64,000 nucleotides of DNA from Salinimicrobium catena (GTDB lineage: Bacteria; Bacteroidota; Bacteroidia; Flavobacteriales; Flavobacteriaceae), in contig NZ_FNGG01000003.1 of NCBI RefSeq assembly GCF_900102915.1, forward strand, positions 1-64,000, read 5' to 3'. A model generated the notes under the pieces. The model was not told the DNA's origin, did no database searches, and saw only the letters and a list, made by a program, of their open reading frames with translations. The position numbers and the translations under genes are program-made. Shown in pieces: positions 14,047-23,235 of this stretch (within the stretch, counting starts at the first letter, position 1; every line of letters starts with the position of its first letter).

Positions 14047-17013
14047 TTAGTTTAAATGAATGGTGTCACAGTGCAGCTCTTCTTTCTTGGAATCTTTCAC
14101 CGGCTGCGTCTTCAGTCCGTTGTTTTTAGCCTTCAGCATCTGGGTGGTAAGCAGGTTTTTCTGTTTGTCGATCTTTTCTCTAAGTTCCCTGTCTCTTTCC
14201 AGGTCGAAATAAACCACTCCTTCAATTAAAGTCTTTTCTGGTTTGGCGTAGACAGACATTGGGTGGTCGTTCCACAGTACCAGGTCGGCGTCCTTACCTT
14301 CCTTGATGCTTCCTACGCGGTCATCGATGTGAAGCAGCTTCGCCGGATTCAGTGTCACGAATTTCCAGGCTTCCTCTTCAGAAATGCCCCCGTATTTCAC
14401 ACTTTTGGCAGCTTCCTGGTTTAACCTGCGGCTCATTTCGGCATCGTCACTGTTAATGGCCACGGTCACCCCGGCTTCATGCATGATGGCAGCGTTCTGC
14501 GGAATGGCGTCTTTTACCTCGTACTTGTAGGCCCACCAGTCAGAAAAGGTCGAACCACCGGCACCATGCTCGGCCATCTTATCGGCAAGTTTATAACCTT
14601 CCAGGATATGGGTAAAGGTATTGACATTGAACCCGTACTGCTCGGCCACCTTCATCAGCATGTTGATCTCGCTCTGTACATAAGAGTGGGCGGTGATGTG
14701 GCGCTCCCCATTCAGGATCTCGATGATGGTTTCCAGTTCGATGTCCTTGCGGTAAGGCTTTCCGCTTTTCTTTAGTTCCTCGTATTCCTTAGCGCGGGTG
14801 AAGTAATCAATAAATACCTGTTCCACACCCATGCGCGTTTGCGGAAATCTCGAAGTGCTGCTCCAGTTGGCCTGCTTCACATTTTCACCCAAAGCGAACT
14901 TGATGAACTTGGGCGAATTGTCGAGCAACATTTCTGCAGGATCCTGTCCCCATTTCATTTTAAGAATAGCCGATTGCCCGCCGATTGGATTGGCAGAACC
15001 GTGCAGCAGCTGCATGGTGGTCACCCCTCCGGCCAGGTTTCGGTAGATCCCTATGTCATCCGGGTCGATCACGTCTTCCATTCTTACTTCTGCCGAGGAG
15101 TTATGTCCCGCCTCGTTCACGGCCGATGCCGCCAGGTGCGAGTGCTCATCAATTATTCCGGTGGTAAGGTGCTTCCCTGTTGCATCGATCACGGTCGCGC
15201 CACGGGCGTTAAGGTCTTTTCCTACTTTGGCGATCTTCCCGTTCTTCACCAGTACATCGGTGTTTTTCACGATCCCTTCAGCCTCATTGGTCCACACCGT
15301 CGCGTTCTTGAACAGGATATCCTGTTGCTTCGGAAGGCTCTCAAATCCGTAGGCCATGTTAGGGAAAGTTATGGGCAATACCTCAGGATGACTGTTTTTA
15401 TCCTTTTTATCTTTTTCTTCGGAAGCATCTCCGGTGCGGGTAGCGGTAAAAGTGGTTTCTGAACCATTGCTTAAAATGGCCTTTCCACTGAAGCTTTTTG
15501 CGTCCTCCGGGATTTTTGCCGTAAGTCGGGTATATTCAGTTTTTGTAGTATCGGGTGAAGACAACAGCAAGTTAAGCCAGTTGTTCTTATACGTGGCTTT
15601 AGAGCCTATTTTATTGTTATTCAGCTTCACCTCGGTCTTCGGCTTTGTTGGCTCTCCCGTGACCTTTACTTTATAGGTGTTGCCGCCTACGGCAACATCA
15701 TAGTTCCCTTTCAGGTCAACAACGTTCATATCCTCGATAACGCTGCGTTTTCCCTGTACCCAGTTCTCATAAAGGGTAGTTTCCTTATCGAAATAATCAC
15801 CTGAGGTGATGATGAAATTGGCCCAGGCTCCTTCTTTCAGGGTCCCCAGCTTACCTTCTTTTCCCATTACTTTCGCGGGAACGGTGGTAAGGGCCGTAAG
15901 GGCTTTTTCTTTGCTAAGGCCATATTCCACCGCCTTAAGAAGGTTGTCTTTGAATTCTTTATTGTCGTATGCGGTAAGGGTGAAAGGAATGCCTTTTTCT
16001 GCCATCATCTTAAGGTTGGCAGGAGCCTGGTTCCATTCCTTCATGTCGCCAAGGCTGGAGTAAGAGGCCATATACGGGTCTTCCACATCAAATGGCTTCG
16101 GAAAATCTATAGGTACTATGTAGGTCGCGTTAGTGGCTTTGATGGCATCAAGCCTTTCAAATTCCTTTCCCGATCCCACGATAACATACTGCACATCGAA
16201 TTCATCACCTACTTTGTCGGCCCTCAATTCGTCCAGCAATCCGTCTGTCTTGAAGATCTGCACCAGATTGCGGTTCTCGTTGAATGCTTCAAGCGCCAGG
16301 TCTTTGTTGTCTGTATTTCCTTTTGCGTACCAGTCGGCATCCAGGTAAGTCTGTCTCAGCAGCGCCATGGCTCCCATGATGGAAGTAGGATAAACCTGCT
16401 TTGATTTCGCGCTTTTTTCGAAGGAAAGGTATTGAGCCGACTTTTGGTCTAAAATGCGGTCTCCTTCGGTTCCTGCAGAATTCAGGGCTACCAGCATCCC
16501 GGTACCGCGCACGATCCCGTCGGGCATGTGAGTGTTCACCACTCCAAAACCCAGCTTCCGAAGGTTTTCAGCTTCTTTAGCGTCATATTTAAAGGTCTCC
16601 AGCGCAGAAGTTTCAGGTCTAATGTGGTCGTTCCAATAGTAACCTTCGCGGGATGCGTCGTACTGCGGATTCCCGCTGTAAGGATTACCATTTTCATTTT
16701 TCGGCTTCTCGATCCCGAAGTGGGTGTAAAGATCAATGAAAGAAGGATAGACTTCCTTTCCCTTTAGGTCGATCACCACAGCATTGGCAGGAATGTCAAT
16801 GGATTTTCCCACTGCCGTCACCTTACCGTCTCTAATGGCCATCATTCCGTTACTGATAACGGTTGAAGGATCCACGTGGATCTTTGCATTCTTAAACACC
16901 GTATAATTGGTGTTCTTTTCGGCCTTGACGGCGTCGTTCTTCGGAAAATACTCCTGCGCCTGCAGGCCAAGGGAGGCACTCAACAGGAGGCATAATAGAA
17001 ATTTGAATCTCAT
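14047..17013 (-). CDS. Large exported two-domain amidohydrolase
   Basis: A 988-aa periplasmic protein with a signal peptide (to about residue 20, LQAQ) and two amidohydrolase-like halves. The N-terminal half (about 35-440) reads PSFIDLYTH at 91-98: the first metal histidine is Tyr96, so this half is probably inactive. The C-terminal half (about 560-950) keeps DEHSH at 622-626, a following HILEG histidine block and the catalytic aspartate region AINSDDAE, and ends VGSIKEGKDADLVLW. It probably hydrolyses a cyclic or linear amide or peptide-like substrate; which one is unknown. Double-length proteins of this kind recur in Bacteroidota. It is the first gene of the pair. Confidence 0.85.
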   Translation of the reverse strand: MRFKFLLCLLLSASLGLQAQEYFPKNDAVKAEKNTNYTVFKNAKIHVDPSTVISNGMMAIRDGKVTAVGKSIDIPANAVVIDLKGKEVYPSFIDLYTHFGIEKPKNENGNPYSGNPQYDASREGYYWNDHIRPETSALETFKYDAKEAENLRKLGFGVVNTHMPDGIVRGTGMLVALNSAGTEGDRILDQKSAQYLSFEKSAKSKQVYPTSIMGAMALLRQTYLDADWYAKGNTDNKDLALEAFNENRNLVQIFKTDGLLDELRADKVGDEFDVQYVIVGSGKEFERLDAIKATNATYIVPIDFPKPFDVEDPYMASYSSLGDMKEWNQAPANLKMMAEKGIPFTLTAYDNKEFKDNLLKAVEYGLSKEKALTALTTVPAKVMGKEGKLGTLKEGAWANFIITSGDYFDKETTLYENWVQGKRSVIEDMNVVDLKGNYDVAVGGNTYKVKVTGEPTKPKTEVKLNNNKIGSKATYKNNWLNLLLSSPDTTKTEYTRLTAKIPEDAKSFSGKAILSNGSETTFTATRTGDASEEKDKKDKNSHPEVLPITFPNMAYGFESLPKQQDILFKNATVWTNEAEGIVKNTDVLVKNGKIAKVGKDLNARGATVIDATGKHLTTGIIDEHSHLAASAVNEAGHNSSAEVRMEDVIDPDDIGIYRNLAGGVTTMQLLHGSANPIGGQSAILKMKWGQDPAEMLLDNSPKFIKFALGENVKQANWSSTSRFPQTRMGVEQVFIDYFTRAKEYEELKKSGKPYRKDIELETIIEILNGERHITAHSYVQSEINMLMKVAEQYGFNVNTFTHILEGYKLADKMAEHGAGGSTFSDWWAYKYEVKDAIPQNAAIMHEAGVTVAINSDDAEMSRRLNQEAAKSVKYGGISEEEAWKFVTLNPAKLLHIDDRVGSIKEGKDADLVLWNDHPMSVYAKPEKTLIEGVVYFDLERDRELREKIDKQKNLLTTQMLKAKNNGLKTQPVKDSKKEELHCDTIHLN

Positions 17014-17084
17014 AAAAAAGTTTAGGATTGTAGGTTTATGAAAAATTAAGCCCGTAAGATAGAAAAAAATGTAATCTTTTCCTT

Positions 17085-18158
17085 TCAGAAGGAATCCGGA
17101 CGATCTTTGAAGTAATTTACCAGCAGAGCCACCACATAACTATAGCTTTTCATGCCTTCGGGCTGATTGTTGGCCTGTAAAAAGCTGTTGTAAGTGTACA
17201 TAAAAACTGGTTCCATTGGGTTTTTGTGCCTCTCCCAGAATTCCCGGACTTCCCTGTAATTGAGCCTGATCCCGTAATTGATCTCATCCATTAAAGATTC
17301 CGTCAGCTCGGGTTCCCTGAAATATAGTTCGCTGAGGCAGTAACTCAGCGCGAAAGTATATCCCGAATACCTGAAATACTCGTCGGGATGGTTCATGGTC
17401 GAGAGACAAGCCAGGAAATTGGCTTCGTTCTCTTTGGCAAATCCCAGCTGATGGCCCAATTCATGGCTGGCGGTGGTTGGGATCTTAAAGGGAACGATAA
17501 TGGTATTTACCTGCCCTTCATTGGTGAGTGGATTTAAATAGCCGTTAAATCCCATGTAGGTGAGGGGCAGACTGTATAGAGATCTTTTAAGGCTTACCTT
17601 GTCGTAATCCAGTTCCGGAAAAATGTGTTCCAGGTTCTCATAGCCCACTGGTGTTAGTTCCAGTAGTTCAGACTTGGAGTAGGGGACTTCTACCTTCAGA
17701 GAATCATTCCCGGTGAGGGAAAGATGGATCTGGTTCGATCTTTCGATTAGCTGTTTTGTGAGAGTTGTCAATTCTTCGGTGGAGTAGTCGCTCTCAATTT
17801 CAAGGGTTTCATGCAGGGGCAGGCGGTAATAATTGAAGCCCCAAAAGATGTTGAAGCAGGCATAGATGAGAGAGAGCACTGCCAGGGCTTCAAGACCCCA
17901 CCGTTTGGGATTCCTGAACCTTTGCCTAAACCTTCTGAAGATCCATCGCAGCAGCATGATCACCAGCGCCGCGTAAAGAATATCGCCCAGCGAGAACGGC
18001 AGAAAACCTAAGCCCATTCGCATTAAAGAAGAGGTAACCGGGTAAATCCCAAGGCTGTACCATTCTTCCACAAGAGCAGGATACATGGCCAGGATCCTTA
18101 TGCCCACGATCTGAACGGGGAGAAGCATGGCTAAAATAAGGGCTGATCTTTTCTTCAC
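17085..18158 (-). CDS. DUF3810 membrane protein with zinc-peptidase motif
   Basis: A 357-aa protein matching the DUF3810 family. Three hydrophobic segments lie in the first about 115 residues (one near 6-28, one near 55-71 and one near 93-110), followed by a soluble domain. This contains HELGHQ in TTASHELGHQLGFAKENEANFLA, a gluzincin-type HExxH with a downstream glutamate (ENEANF), so it may be an extracytoplasmic metallopeptidase. FNGYLNPLTNEGQVN is also typical. The family function is not established. It is monocistronic, with a TATTTTTG -7 box close to its start. Confidence 0.85.
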   Translation of the reverse strand: MKKRSALILAMLLPVQIVGIRILAMYPALVEEWYSLGIYPVTSSLMRMGLGFLPFSLGDILYAALVIMLLRWIFRRFRQRFRNPKRWGLEALAVLSLIYACFNIFWGFNYYRLPLHETLEIESDYSTEELTTLTKQLIERSNQIHLSLTGNDSLKVEVPYSKSELLELTPVGYENLEHIFPELDYDKVSLKRSLYSLPLTYMGFNGYLNPLTNEGQVNTIIVPFKIPTTASHELGHQLGFAKENEANFLACLSTMNHPDEYFRYSGYTFALSYCLSELYFREPELTESLMDEINYGIRLNYREVREFWERHKNPMEPVFMYTYNSFLQANNQPEGMKSYSYVVALLVNYFKDRPDSF

Positions 18159-18162
18159 TTTT

Positions 18163-18170
18163 CAAAAATA
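18163..18170 (-). promoter_or_regulatory. -7 box before the DUF3810 gene
   Basis: TATTTTTG on the minus strand, 4 bp before the start codon at 18158, predicts a leaderless or very short-leader mRNA. No clear -33 TTG. Confidence 0.42.
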
Positions 18171-18178
18171 GAGAATAG

Positions 18179-18295
18179 TAATGAGACGTGAGTAATGAGT
18201 ATTGAGTATTGAAATGTTAGATTTTAGAATTATTAATTTCTGAAGGTGAAAGCTTCGGGTAAAGATTGGAATTTGGTGCTTGGGGTTTGGAAATT
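18179..18295. repeat. Degenerate AT-rich intergenic repeats
   Basis: Contains GAGTAATGAGTATTGAGTAT-type short tandem repeats (18179-18212), then TTGGAATTTGGTGCTTGG followed by TTTGGAAATTT (about 18268-18295). The latter style recurs at 46168, 46302, 50521 and 50660. Confidence 0.5.
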
Positions 18296-18321
18296 TTCTC
18301 GTTTCTGTAGATAATTGATCA

Positions 18322-18354
18322 TTGGTAATTTTTTATTGAATAAACTTATCTTTG
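18322..18354 (+). promoter_or_regulatory. Promoter of pepD
   Basis: TTG at 18322-18324 and TATCTTTG at 18347-18354, spaced by 22 bp, match the Bacteroidota sigma-ABfr promoter. The start codon lies 24 bp downstream. Confidence 0.7.
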
Positions 18355-18378
18355 TGGGAAACTCAAAAAAGCAACAAA

Positions 18379-19842
18379 ATGAATGACGAAATAAGAGCTT
18401 TGGAGCCAAAGCCACTCTGGAATAAATTCGCAGATCTTAACGCCGTTCCTCGGCCTTCAAAAAAGGAGGAAAGGGTGATCGAGTTTATGAAGAACTTTGG
18501 GAATAGCCTTGGCCTGGAAACCGAAGTAGACGAGGTAGGGAATGTGATCATCAGGAAACCGGCCACCCCGGGAATGGAGAAGAAGAAAGCTGTGGTCCTG
18601 CAGTCTCATCTTGACATGGTGCACCAAAAGAATAACGACTCCGATTTCGATTTTGAGAACCAGGGTATCGACATGTACGTTGATGGAGACTGGGTTCGTG
18701 CAAGAGGTACCACGCTTGGTGCCGATAACGGACTGGGAGTGGCCACCATGATGGCCATCCTGGAAAGCGACGAGATCGCGCATCCAGAACTTGAGGCGTT
18801 ATTTACCATAGACGAGGAAACCGGAATGACGGGAGCCATGGGGCTTAAGCCGGGACTTCTAAAAGGGGACATCCTTTTGAACCTCGATACCGAGGAAGAT
18901 GATGAGATCGGTATTGGTTGCGCCGGAGGCGTGGACATCACCGCCAGCCGCAGCTACAATGAAGAAGAGGTGCCGCAGGATTCCGTGGCTTATAAAGTGA
19001 AAGTGAGAGGCCTGCAGGGCGGGCACTCCGGAATGGATATCATCAAGGGCCTTGGAAATGCCAACAAGATCATGAACCGGGTTCTTTTCGGCGGATTTGA
19101 AAACTTCGGAATGAGGATCGCCGAGATCAATGGCGGGGGTCTTCGCAATGCCATTCCCCGCGAGAGCGAAGCGGTGATCACCATAGAATCTGTGCAGAAA
19201 GAGGATTTTTCAGCTGAAGCTGGAAAATTGATCCAGGACATTCAGCAGGAATATAATTCCCTTGAGCCAAAACTCCTCATTGAGATCGAGGAGACCCAAA
19301 TGCCCGAAAAAGTGATGGAGCTGGGTGTGCAGGAATTGCTGTTGAAGGCAGTCTATTCCGCACATAACGGCGTGTACAGAATGAGTCCTGATATTGAAGG
19401 ACTGGTCGAGACCTCTAATAACATCGCCAGGGTGACGGTGAAAAACGGAAAAATAGAGATACTTTGCTTGACCCGTTCTTCGGTAGAATCTACCAAGACT
19501 GACCTGGCCAACAGTATTCGCTCCGGATTTGAAATGGCCGGTTTTGAAGTGGAACTTTCAGGCGCTTATCCGGGATGGGCGCCCAATATGGATTCCCCGA
19601 TCCTGAAGGTGCTGGATGAACTCTATCAAAAAATGAACGGAGAGAAAGCAGATATCGCTGCCTGCCATGCGGGACTTGAATGTGGTATCCTGGGGCATAA
19701 CTATCCTGATATGGATATGATCTCCTTTGGGCCCACCATTCGCGGCGCGCATTCGCCCGATGAAAGAGCCAGCATCTCTTCGGCGCAGAAATACTGGAAG
19801 TTCGTGCTGGAAGTACTTAAAAATGTTCCGGAGAAGAAGTAA
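18379..19842 (+). CDS. pepD: Aminoacyl-histidine dipeptidase (PepD/carnosinase type)
   Basis: Cytoplasmic zinc exopeptidase of the M20 family that splits Xaa-His dipeptides, 487 aa. Metal-site motifs appear in order: LQSHLDMVHQ (His and Asp ligands), TLGADNGLGVA (bridging Asp), IDEETGMTGAMG (catalytic Glu pair), LNLDTEEDDEI and IGCAGGVD, and near the end CHAGLECG and SFGPTIRGAHSPDERA with the last histidine ligand. The dimerisation lid lies between. ATG 18379 is chosen because the promoter is at 18322-18354 and the upstream frame is non-coding. Monocistronic and closed by a strong terminator. Confidence 0.95.
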   Translation: MNDEIRALEPKPLWNKFADLNAVPRPSKKEERVIEFMKNFGNSLGLETEVDEVGNVIIRKPATPGMEKKKAVVLQSHLDMVHQKNNDSDFDFENQGIDMYVDGDWVRARGTTLGADNGLGVATMMAILESDEIAHPELEALFTIDEETGMTGAMGLKPGLLKGDILLNLDTEEDDEIGIGCAGGVDITASRSYNEEEVPQDSVAYKVKVRGLQGGHSGMDIIKGLGNANKIMNRVLFGGFENFGMRIAEINGGGLRNAIPRESEAVITIESVQKEDFSAEAGKLIQDIQQEYNSLEPKLLIEIEETQMPEKVMELGVQELLLKAVYSAHNGVYRMSPDIEGLVETSNNIARVTVKNGKIEILCLTRSSVESTKTDLANSIRSGFEMAGFEVELSGAYPGWAPNMDSPILKVLDELYQKMNGEKADIAACHAGLECGILGHNYPDMDMISFGPTIRGAHSPDERASISSAQKYWKFVLEVLKNVPEKK

Positions 19843-19858
19843 TTCTGATCTTGATATA

Positions 19859-19902
19859 AAAAAAGAGGCGGTCAAAAAGGGATTTTTGGCCGCCTCTTTT
19901 TT
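19859..19902. terminator. Bidirectional terminator
   Basis: Arms AAAAAAGAGGCGG (19859-19871) and CCGCCTCTTTTTT (19890-19902) form a 13-bp stem flanked by A and T runs, between the convergent pepD and cyclophilin/FKBP genes. Confidence 0.9.
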
Positions 19903-19918
19903 AAATCCTGTTTGAAAG

Positions 19919-21040
19919 TTATTCCTGGATCTTTACCAGTTCAATTTCAAAAATTAGGTCACTAGATGGAGGGATCACCGGTGGTGCTCCGCGTTCTCCA
20001 TATCCTAAATGAGCAGGGATGAACAATACGGCTTTATCACCCACCTTCATTTGCTGTACGCCTTCTTTGAATCCTGGGATCATTGGTGCGTCTGGGCTGT
20101 ACAACACGGCCATTGGAGCGTATCCTCCCATTTCCTTTCTTCGCTGGTTAAGCATTCCCGCTTCTTCGGCTACTTGTTCGATGTTGCTGTCGAATAGATG
20201 TCCGTCTGGCAGGTAGCCCTCATAGTTCACCATTACAGTGTCCCCAAGCTTTGGCTGAGGTCCTTCTCCTTCTTCTAGAAAGGTGATCTGCAAACCGCTT
20301 TCAAGCTCTTTGGCTTCAGTCTTCAACTCCTCATAACGGGTTTTCTTGGCATTTCTCAGCTCGGTCATTTTTTGCTCTTTGGCTTCAGCTTCAGCTTTGA
20401 AATCCTGAAGCTCTTTGCTTAGCACTTTAGAAGCCTGGAAATTTTTGGCGTCACTACCTTTTCTAATGATGTTAACTTCTTCCATCACCACAGGCTCTAC
20501 AGGTTTATCGTTTGGACCGGTTTCCACAGAACCTATCTGGTCTACCACTTCCTGCCCCTGTACGACCTCACCAAAAACGGTGTGCATACCGTTGAGCCAC
20601 GGTGTATCCTTCAAAGTAACAAAGAACTGGCTTCCGTTGGTGTTAGGACCTGAATTGGCCATAGAAAGGATTCCTTTGGAATCGTGTTTTAGCGTGTCCA
20701 CGATCTCGTTTGGGAATTTGTATCCCGGGCCGCCGCTTCCGGTTCCCTGCGGATCTCCCCCCTGGATCATAAAATCTTCGATCACCCGATGAAAGGTAAG
20801 TCCGTTATAGAATTTCTTTTCCTTGTAATCGTCCTGTACCATGGTGCTTTCTCCTTCGGCAAGGGAAACAAAGCTCGCCACGGTCATAGGAGTGGCTTCA
20901 TAGAACAATTCGGCTACAAAAATGCCTTTGTTGGTCTTGAATTCGGCATACATCCCGTCTTCAAGATCTGGATATTCTTCATTGCAGGCCGTGAAAGACA
21001 TCAAAACGATGCCAAAGAGTAATAAGCTGATCTTTTTCAT
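19919..21040 (-). CDS. Lipoprotein with fused cyclophilin and FKBP prolyl-isomerase domains
   Basis: A 373-aa exported chaperone-type enzyme. The lipoprotein signal ends at TAC (cysteine about 19). Residues about 28-195 are a cyclophilin (FHRVIEDFMIQGGDPQGTGSG, SMANSGPNTNGSQFFVT, LNGMHTVFGEV). A charged helical linker (about 200-250) is followed by an FKBP domain (about 255-373: GDTVMVNYEGYLPDG, MIPGFKEGVQQMKVGDKAVLFIP, GYGERGAPPVIPPSSDLIFEIEL). Both active sites look complete. It probably helps fold secreted or outer-membrane proteins. It lies 7 bp downstream of gldI and ends the nrnA-gldI operon. Confidence 0.93.
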   Translation of the reverse strand: MKKISLLLFGIVLMSFTACNEEYPDLEDGMYAEFKTNKGIFVAELFYEATPMTVASFVSLAEGESTMVQDDYKEKKFYNGLTFHRVIEDFMIQGGDPQGTGSGGPGYKFPNEIVDTLKHDSKGILSMANSGPNTNGSQFFVTLKDTPWLNGMHTVFGEVVQGQEVVDQIGSVETGPNDKPVEPVVMEEVNIIRKGSDAKNFQASKVLSKELQDFKAEAEAKEQKMTELRNAKKTRYEELKTEAKELESGLQITFLEEGEGPQPKLGDTVMVNYEGYLPDGHLFDSNIEQVAEEAGMLNQRRKEMGGYAPMAVLYSPDAPMIPGFKEGVQQMKVGDKAVLFIPAHLGYGERGAPPVIPPSSDLIFEIELVKIQE

Positions 21041-21047
21041 TCTTGGA

Positions 21048-21605
21048 TTATTGGTTTTGGGTTTTATTTTCTTCGGTTATTTTATGCAGGGTTACGGTGG
21101 AAATGACCGGAACGTCTCTGCCTATCTTCTTCTTGTCGCCGTAATATCCGTAGGCTTTGTGCGACGGAAACAGAAAGGTGACGGTTTCTCCTTCTTTCAT
21201 AAGTTTCAGCCCTTCCCTCATTCCGCTGAAGAGTTTTTCTTTGTCCATCACGTAAGTCCTGGTAGGGAGCTCTTCACTGGAATAGATGGTCTGGCCGTCG
21301 AGGGTCTTCAGATCATAGTCGAACTCAACCACATCACCAAAATCGGGAGTAGTAGTGGTTGTAGAATCCTTTTCATTATAGTAATACCAGAAACCGTTAG
21401 GGGAGGAGATGTATTCATTGGTGGAATCTTCCTCTATAATGGCCTGAATTTGTTCTTCTTCGGCAGCCACGATCTTTTTGTTGCGTTCAATGGCTTCGTT
21501 GATGTAAGAACCCGATTTTTGTGTGACAGGCCTCCTGGCTTCCGGCGATTTGCAGGAAAACATCAGGATCAATACCCCCAGCAGCATTAAGGTCATCTTC
21601 CTCAT
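21048..21605 (-). CDS. gldI: Gliding-motility FKBP-type lipoprotein GldI
   Basis: A 185-aa lipoprotein (LMFSC lipobox, cysteine about 18) with one C-terminal FKBP-type prolyl isomerase domain (FGDVVEFDYDLKTLDGQTIYSS, MREGLKLMKEGETVTFLFPSHKAYGYYG, PVISTVTLHKI). GldI of Flavobacterium johnsoniae is needed for gliding and for type IX secretion-dependent traits; the size, lipobox and genomic setting match. Its start overlaps the nrnA stop by 4 bp (ATGA), so translation is probably coupled. It implies that the organism or its ancestors glide, or at least keep the T9SS-linked apparatus. Confidence 0.9.
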   Translation of the reverse strand: MRKMTLMLLGVLILMFSCKSPEARRPVTQKSGSYINEAIERNKKIVAAEEEQIQAIIEEDSTNEYISSPNGFWYYYNEKDSTTTTTPDFGDVVEFDYDLKTLDGQTIYSSEELPTRTYVMDKEKLFSGMREGLKLMKEGETVTFLFPSHKAYGYYGDKKKIGRDVPVISTVTLHKITEENKTQNQ

Positions 21606-22618
21606 ATGGATAAACTTGTTTTGTAGTCTGGTAAGATACTAATAAATTTCGCAATGGTTTCGGCCAGGTTGAGGTCGCTCTTTCCGCCGGCCGCATTGAT
21701 GTGGCCACCGCCCTGGAAATGTTTCCTGGCAAAATCGTTCACCGAAAATGTGCCTTTTGACCTCAAAGAGATCTTGATGATGTTGTCTGCCCTGTTCTCA
21801 ATAAAGATAGCCGCAAACACGATTCCCGAAAGGGAAAGACCGTAATTCACAAAACCTTCTGTATCGCCTTTTTTGAAATTGTGATGATCCAGTTCTTCCT
21901 GAGACAGCACGATGTAAGCGGTTCTTAGACCTTCCACCACCTTGAGATTTTGCAGAGCTACCCCCAGCAACTGTAGTCGGCTGTAGGAGTTGGTGTCGTA
22001 TACGTTCTCGTGAATGTTGGTATTATCGGCGCCCCTTTCAATAAGGTCAGCGATCACCCGGTGGGTAAGACTGGTGGTGGAGCGGTACCTGAAAGAGCCT
22101 GTATCGGTCATAATACCGGTGTACAGGCAGGTAGCGATCTGCGCGTTGATATGGTCTTCGAGTCCGATGTTATGAATGAAATGATACACCATTTGAGATG
22201 TTGAACACATGGTGACATCGCTGTAGGTTACCACGGCGTAATCATCTGGCTGCTGGTGGTGGTCTATCATGATGAAATCGGCTTTGGCCGTCTCGAGTGC
22301 CTCCTTCATTTCCCCGGCGCGGGAAAGGTGGTTGAAGTCGAGGGTGAAGATAACATCGGCTTCCGCAATATATTCGTTGCTCTTTTCCTGTTCCTTTTCA
22401 TAGTTGATCACCTCTTCGCTATACGGCAGCCATTTTAGGAATTCGGGGTAATCATTGGGAGCGATGAGTTGAACATAGTGGTGCCGGTTTTCCAAAAGCA
22501 GTTTTAGGGCCAGGGTAGAACCCATGGCATCTCCATCGGGCCCTTTGTGCGGTACGATGACTATCTTCTTTGGAGTATCCAGCAACTCCTTGATCTTTGA
22601 AATATCTTCATTTGTCAT
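21602..22618 (-). CDS. nrnA: DHH/DHHA1 oligoribonuclease/pAp phosphatase (NrnA type)
   Basis: Cytoplasmic manganese-dependent phosphoesterase of 338 aa that degrades 2-5-nt RNA and probably dephosphorylates pAp. The N-terminal DHH domain shows PHKGPDGDAMGST, FTLDFN and the signature IMIDHHQQPDD, with further metal residues in IMTDTGSFRYRST. The C-terminal DHHA1 domain carries KISLRSKG and the GGGHINAAGG nucleotide-binding loop. The length is normal. First gene of the nrnA-gldI-isomerase operon, an arrangement common in Flavobacteriia. Confidence 0.93.
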   Translation of the reverse strand: MTNEDISKIKELLDTPKKIVIVPHKGPDGDAMGSTLALKLLLENRHHYVQLIAPNDYPEFLKWLPYSEEVINYEKEQEKSNEYIAEADVIFTLDFNHLSRAGEMKEALETAKADFIMIDHHQQPDDYAVVTYSDVTMCSTSQMVYHFIHNIGLEDHINAQIATCLYTGIMTDTGSFRYRSTTSLTHRVIADLIERGADNTNIHENVYDTNSYSRLQLLGVALQNLKVVEGLRTAYIVLSQEELDHHNFKKGDTEGFVNYGLSLSGIVFAAIFIENRADNIIKISLRSKGTFSVNDFARKHFQGGGHINAAGGKSDLNLAETIAKFISILPDYKTSLSI

Positions 22619-22707
22619 AGAGGGCGAAGATACCTATAATTTGAGGATCTTAAAATTAGTGTTTCTGAAAAAATGATAGAAAAGAGGGCCTTTTGGGTTT
22701 AATTTAT

Positions 22708-22737
22708 TGTAAATGGGAAGGAAATGCTTATTTTTGC
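22708..22737 (+). promoter_or_regulatory. Promoter of ndk
   Basis: TTG at 22708-22710, 19-bp spacer and TATTTTTG at 22730-22737. Start codon 22 bp further on. Confidence 0.75.
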
Positions 22738-22759
22738 AGCCAAATTAAAAAAACATATA

Positions 22760-23179
22760 ATGGCAGGAAACAGAACCTTCACCATGTTAAAGCCCGATGC
22801 AGTTGAAAAAGGACACATTGGAGCTATTTTAGAGCAGATCACAACTTCCGGATTCAGAATAGTAGCAATGAAGCTTACTCAAATGACCCGTCGTGATGCC
22901 GAGAAATTCTACGAGATCCACAAAGAGCGTCCTTTCTTCGGAGAACTGGTTGAATTCATGACCCGCGGACCTATCGTAGCTGCGATCCTTGAAAAAGAGA
23001 ACGCTGTGGAAGATTTCAGAACGTTGATCGGGGCTACAAACCCTGAAGATGCTGCTGAAGGAACTATCAGAAAAAAATACGCTGCTTCTGTAGGTGAGAA
23101 TGCCGTACACGGAAGTGACAGCGACGAGAACGCTAAAATAGAAGGAGATTTCCATTTCGCCGGAAGAGAAATGTTCTAA
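22760..23179 (+). CDS. ndk: Nucleoside diphosphate kinase
   Basis: Transfers the gamma phosphate from ATP to other (d)NDPs through a phospho-histidine, balancing nucleotide pools in the cytoplasm. It has 139 aa, with the N-terminal [15 protein letters not shown], the nucleotide-binding [31 protein letters not shown] with catalytic histidine in NAVHGSD, and the usual end FAGREMF. ATG 22760 is used because the alternative upstream frame start lies in the promoter. Single gene with its own promoter and terminator. Confidence 0.97.
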   Translation: MAGNRTFTMLKPDAVEKGHIGAILEQITTSGFRIVAMKLTQMTRRDAEKFYEIHKERPFFGELVEFMTRGPIVAAILEKENAVEDFRTLIGATNPEDAAEGTIRKKYAASVGENAVHGSDSDENAKIEGDFHFAGREMF

Positions 23180-23205
23180 GAATTCCCTTTTTTGGAGTTA
23201 TAGTG

Positions 23206-23235
23206 AAAAACCACCTTTTTAAAGGTGGTTTTTTT
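23206..23235. terminator. Terminator of ndk, possibly bidirectional
   Basis: Stem AACCACCTTT/AAAGGTGGTT (23209-23230) with A run before and T run after. It also lies at the 3' end of the convergent minus-strand gene, whose stop codon (23234) falls in the T run. Confidence 0.8.

Noticed and set aside
14479-15462. Several 60-207-codon frames opposite the large amidohydrolase
   Set aside because: All lie in the shadow of a clearly conserved gene and have no family features of their own.
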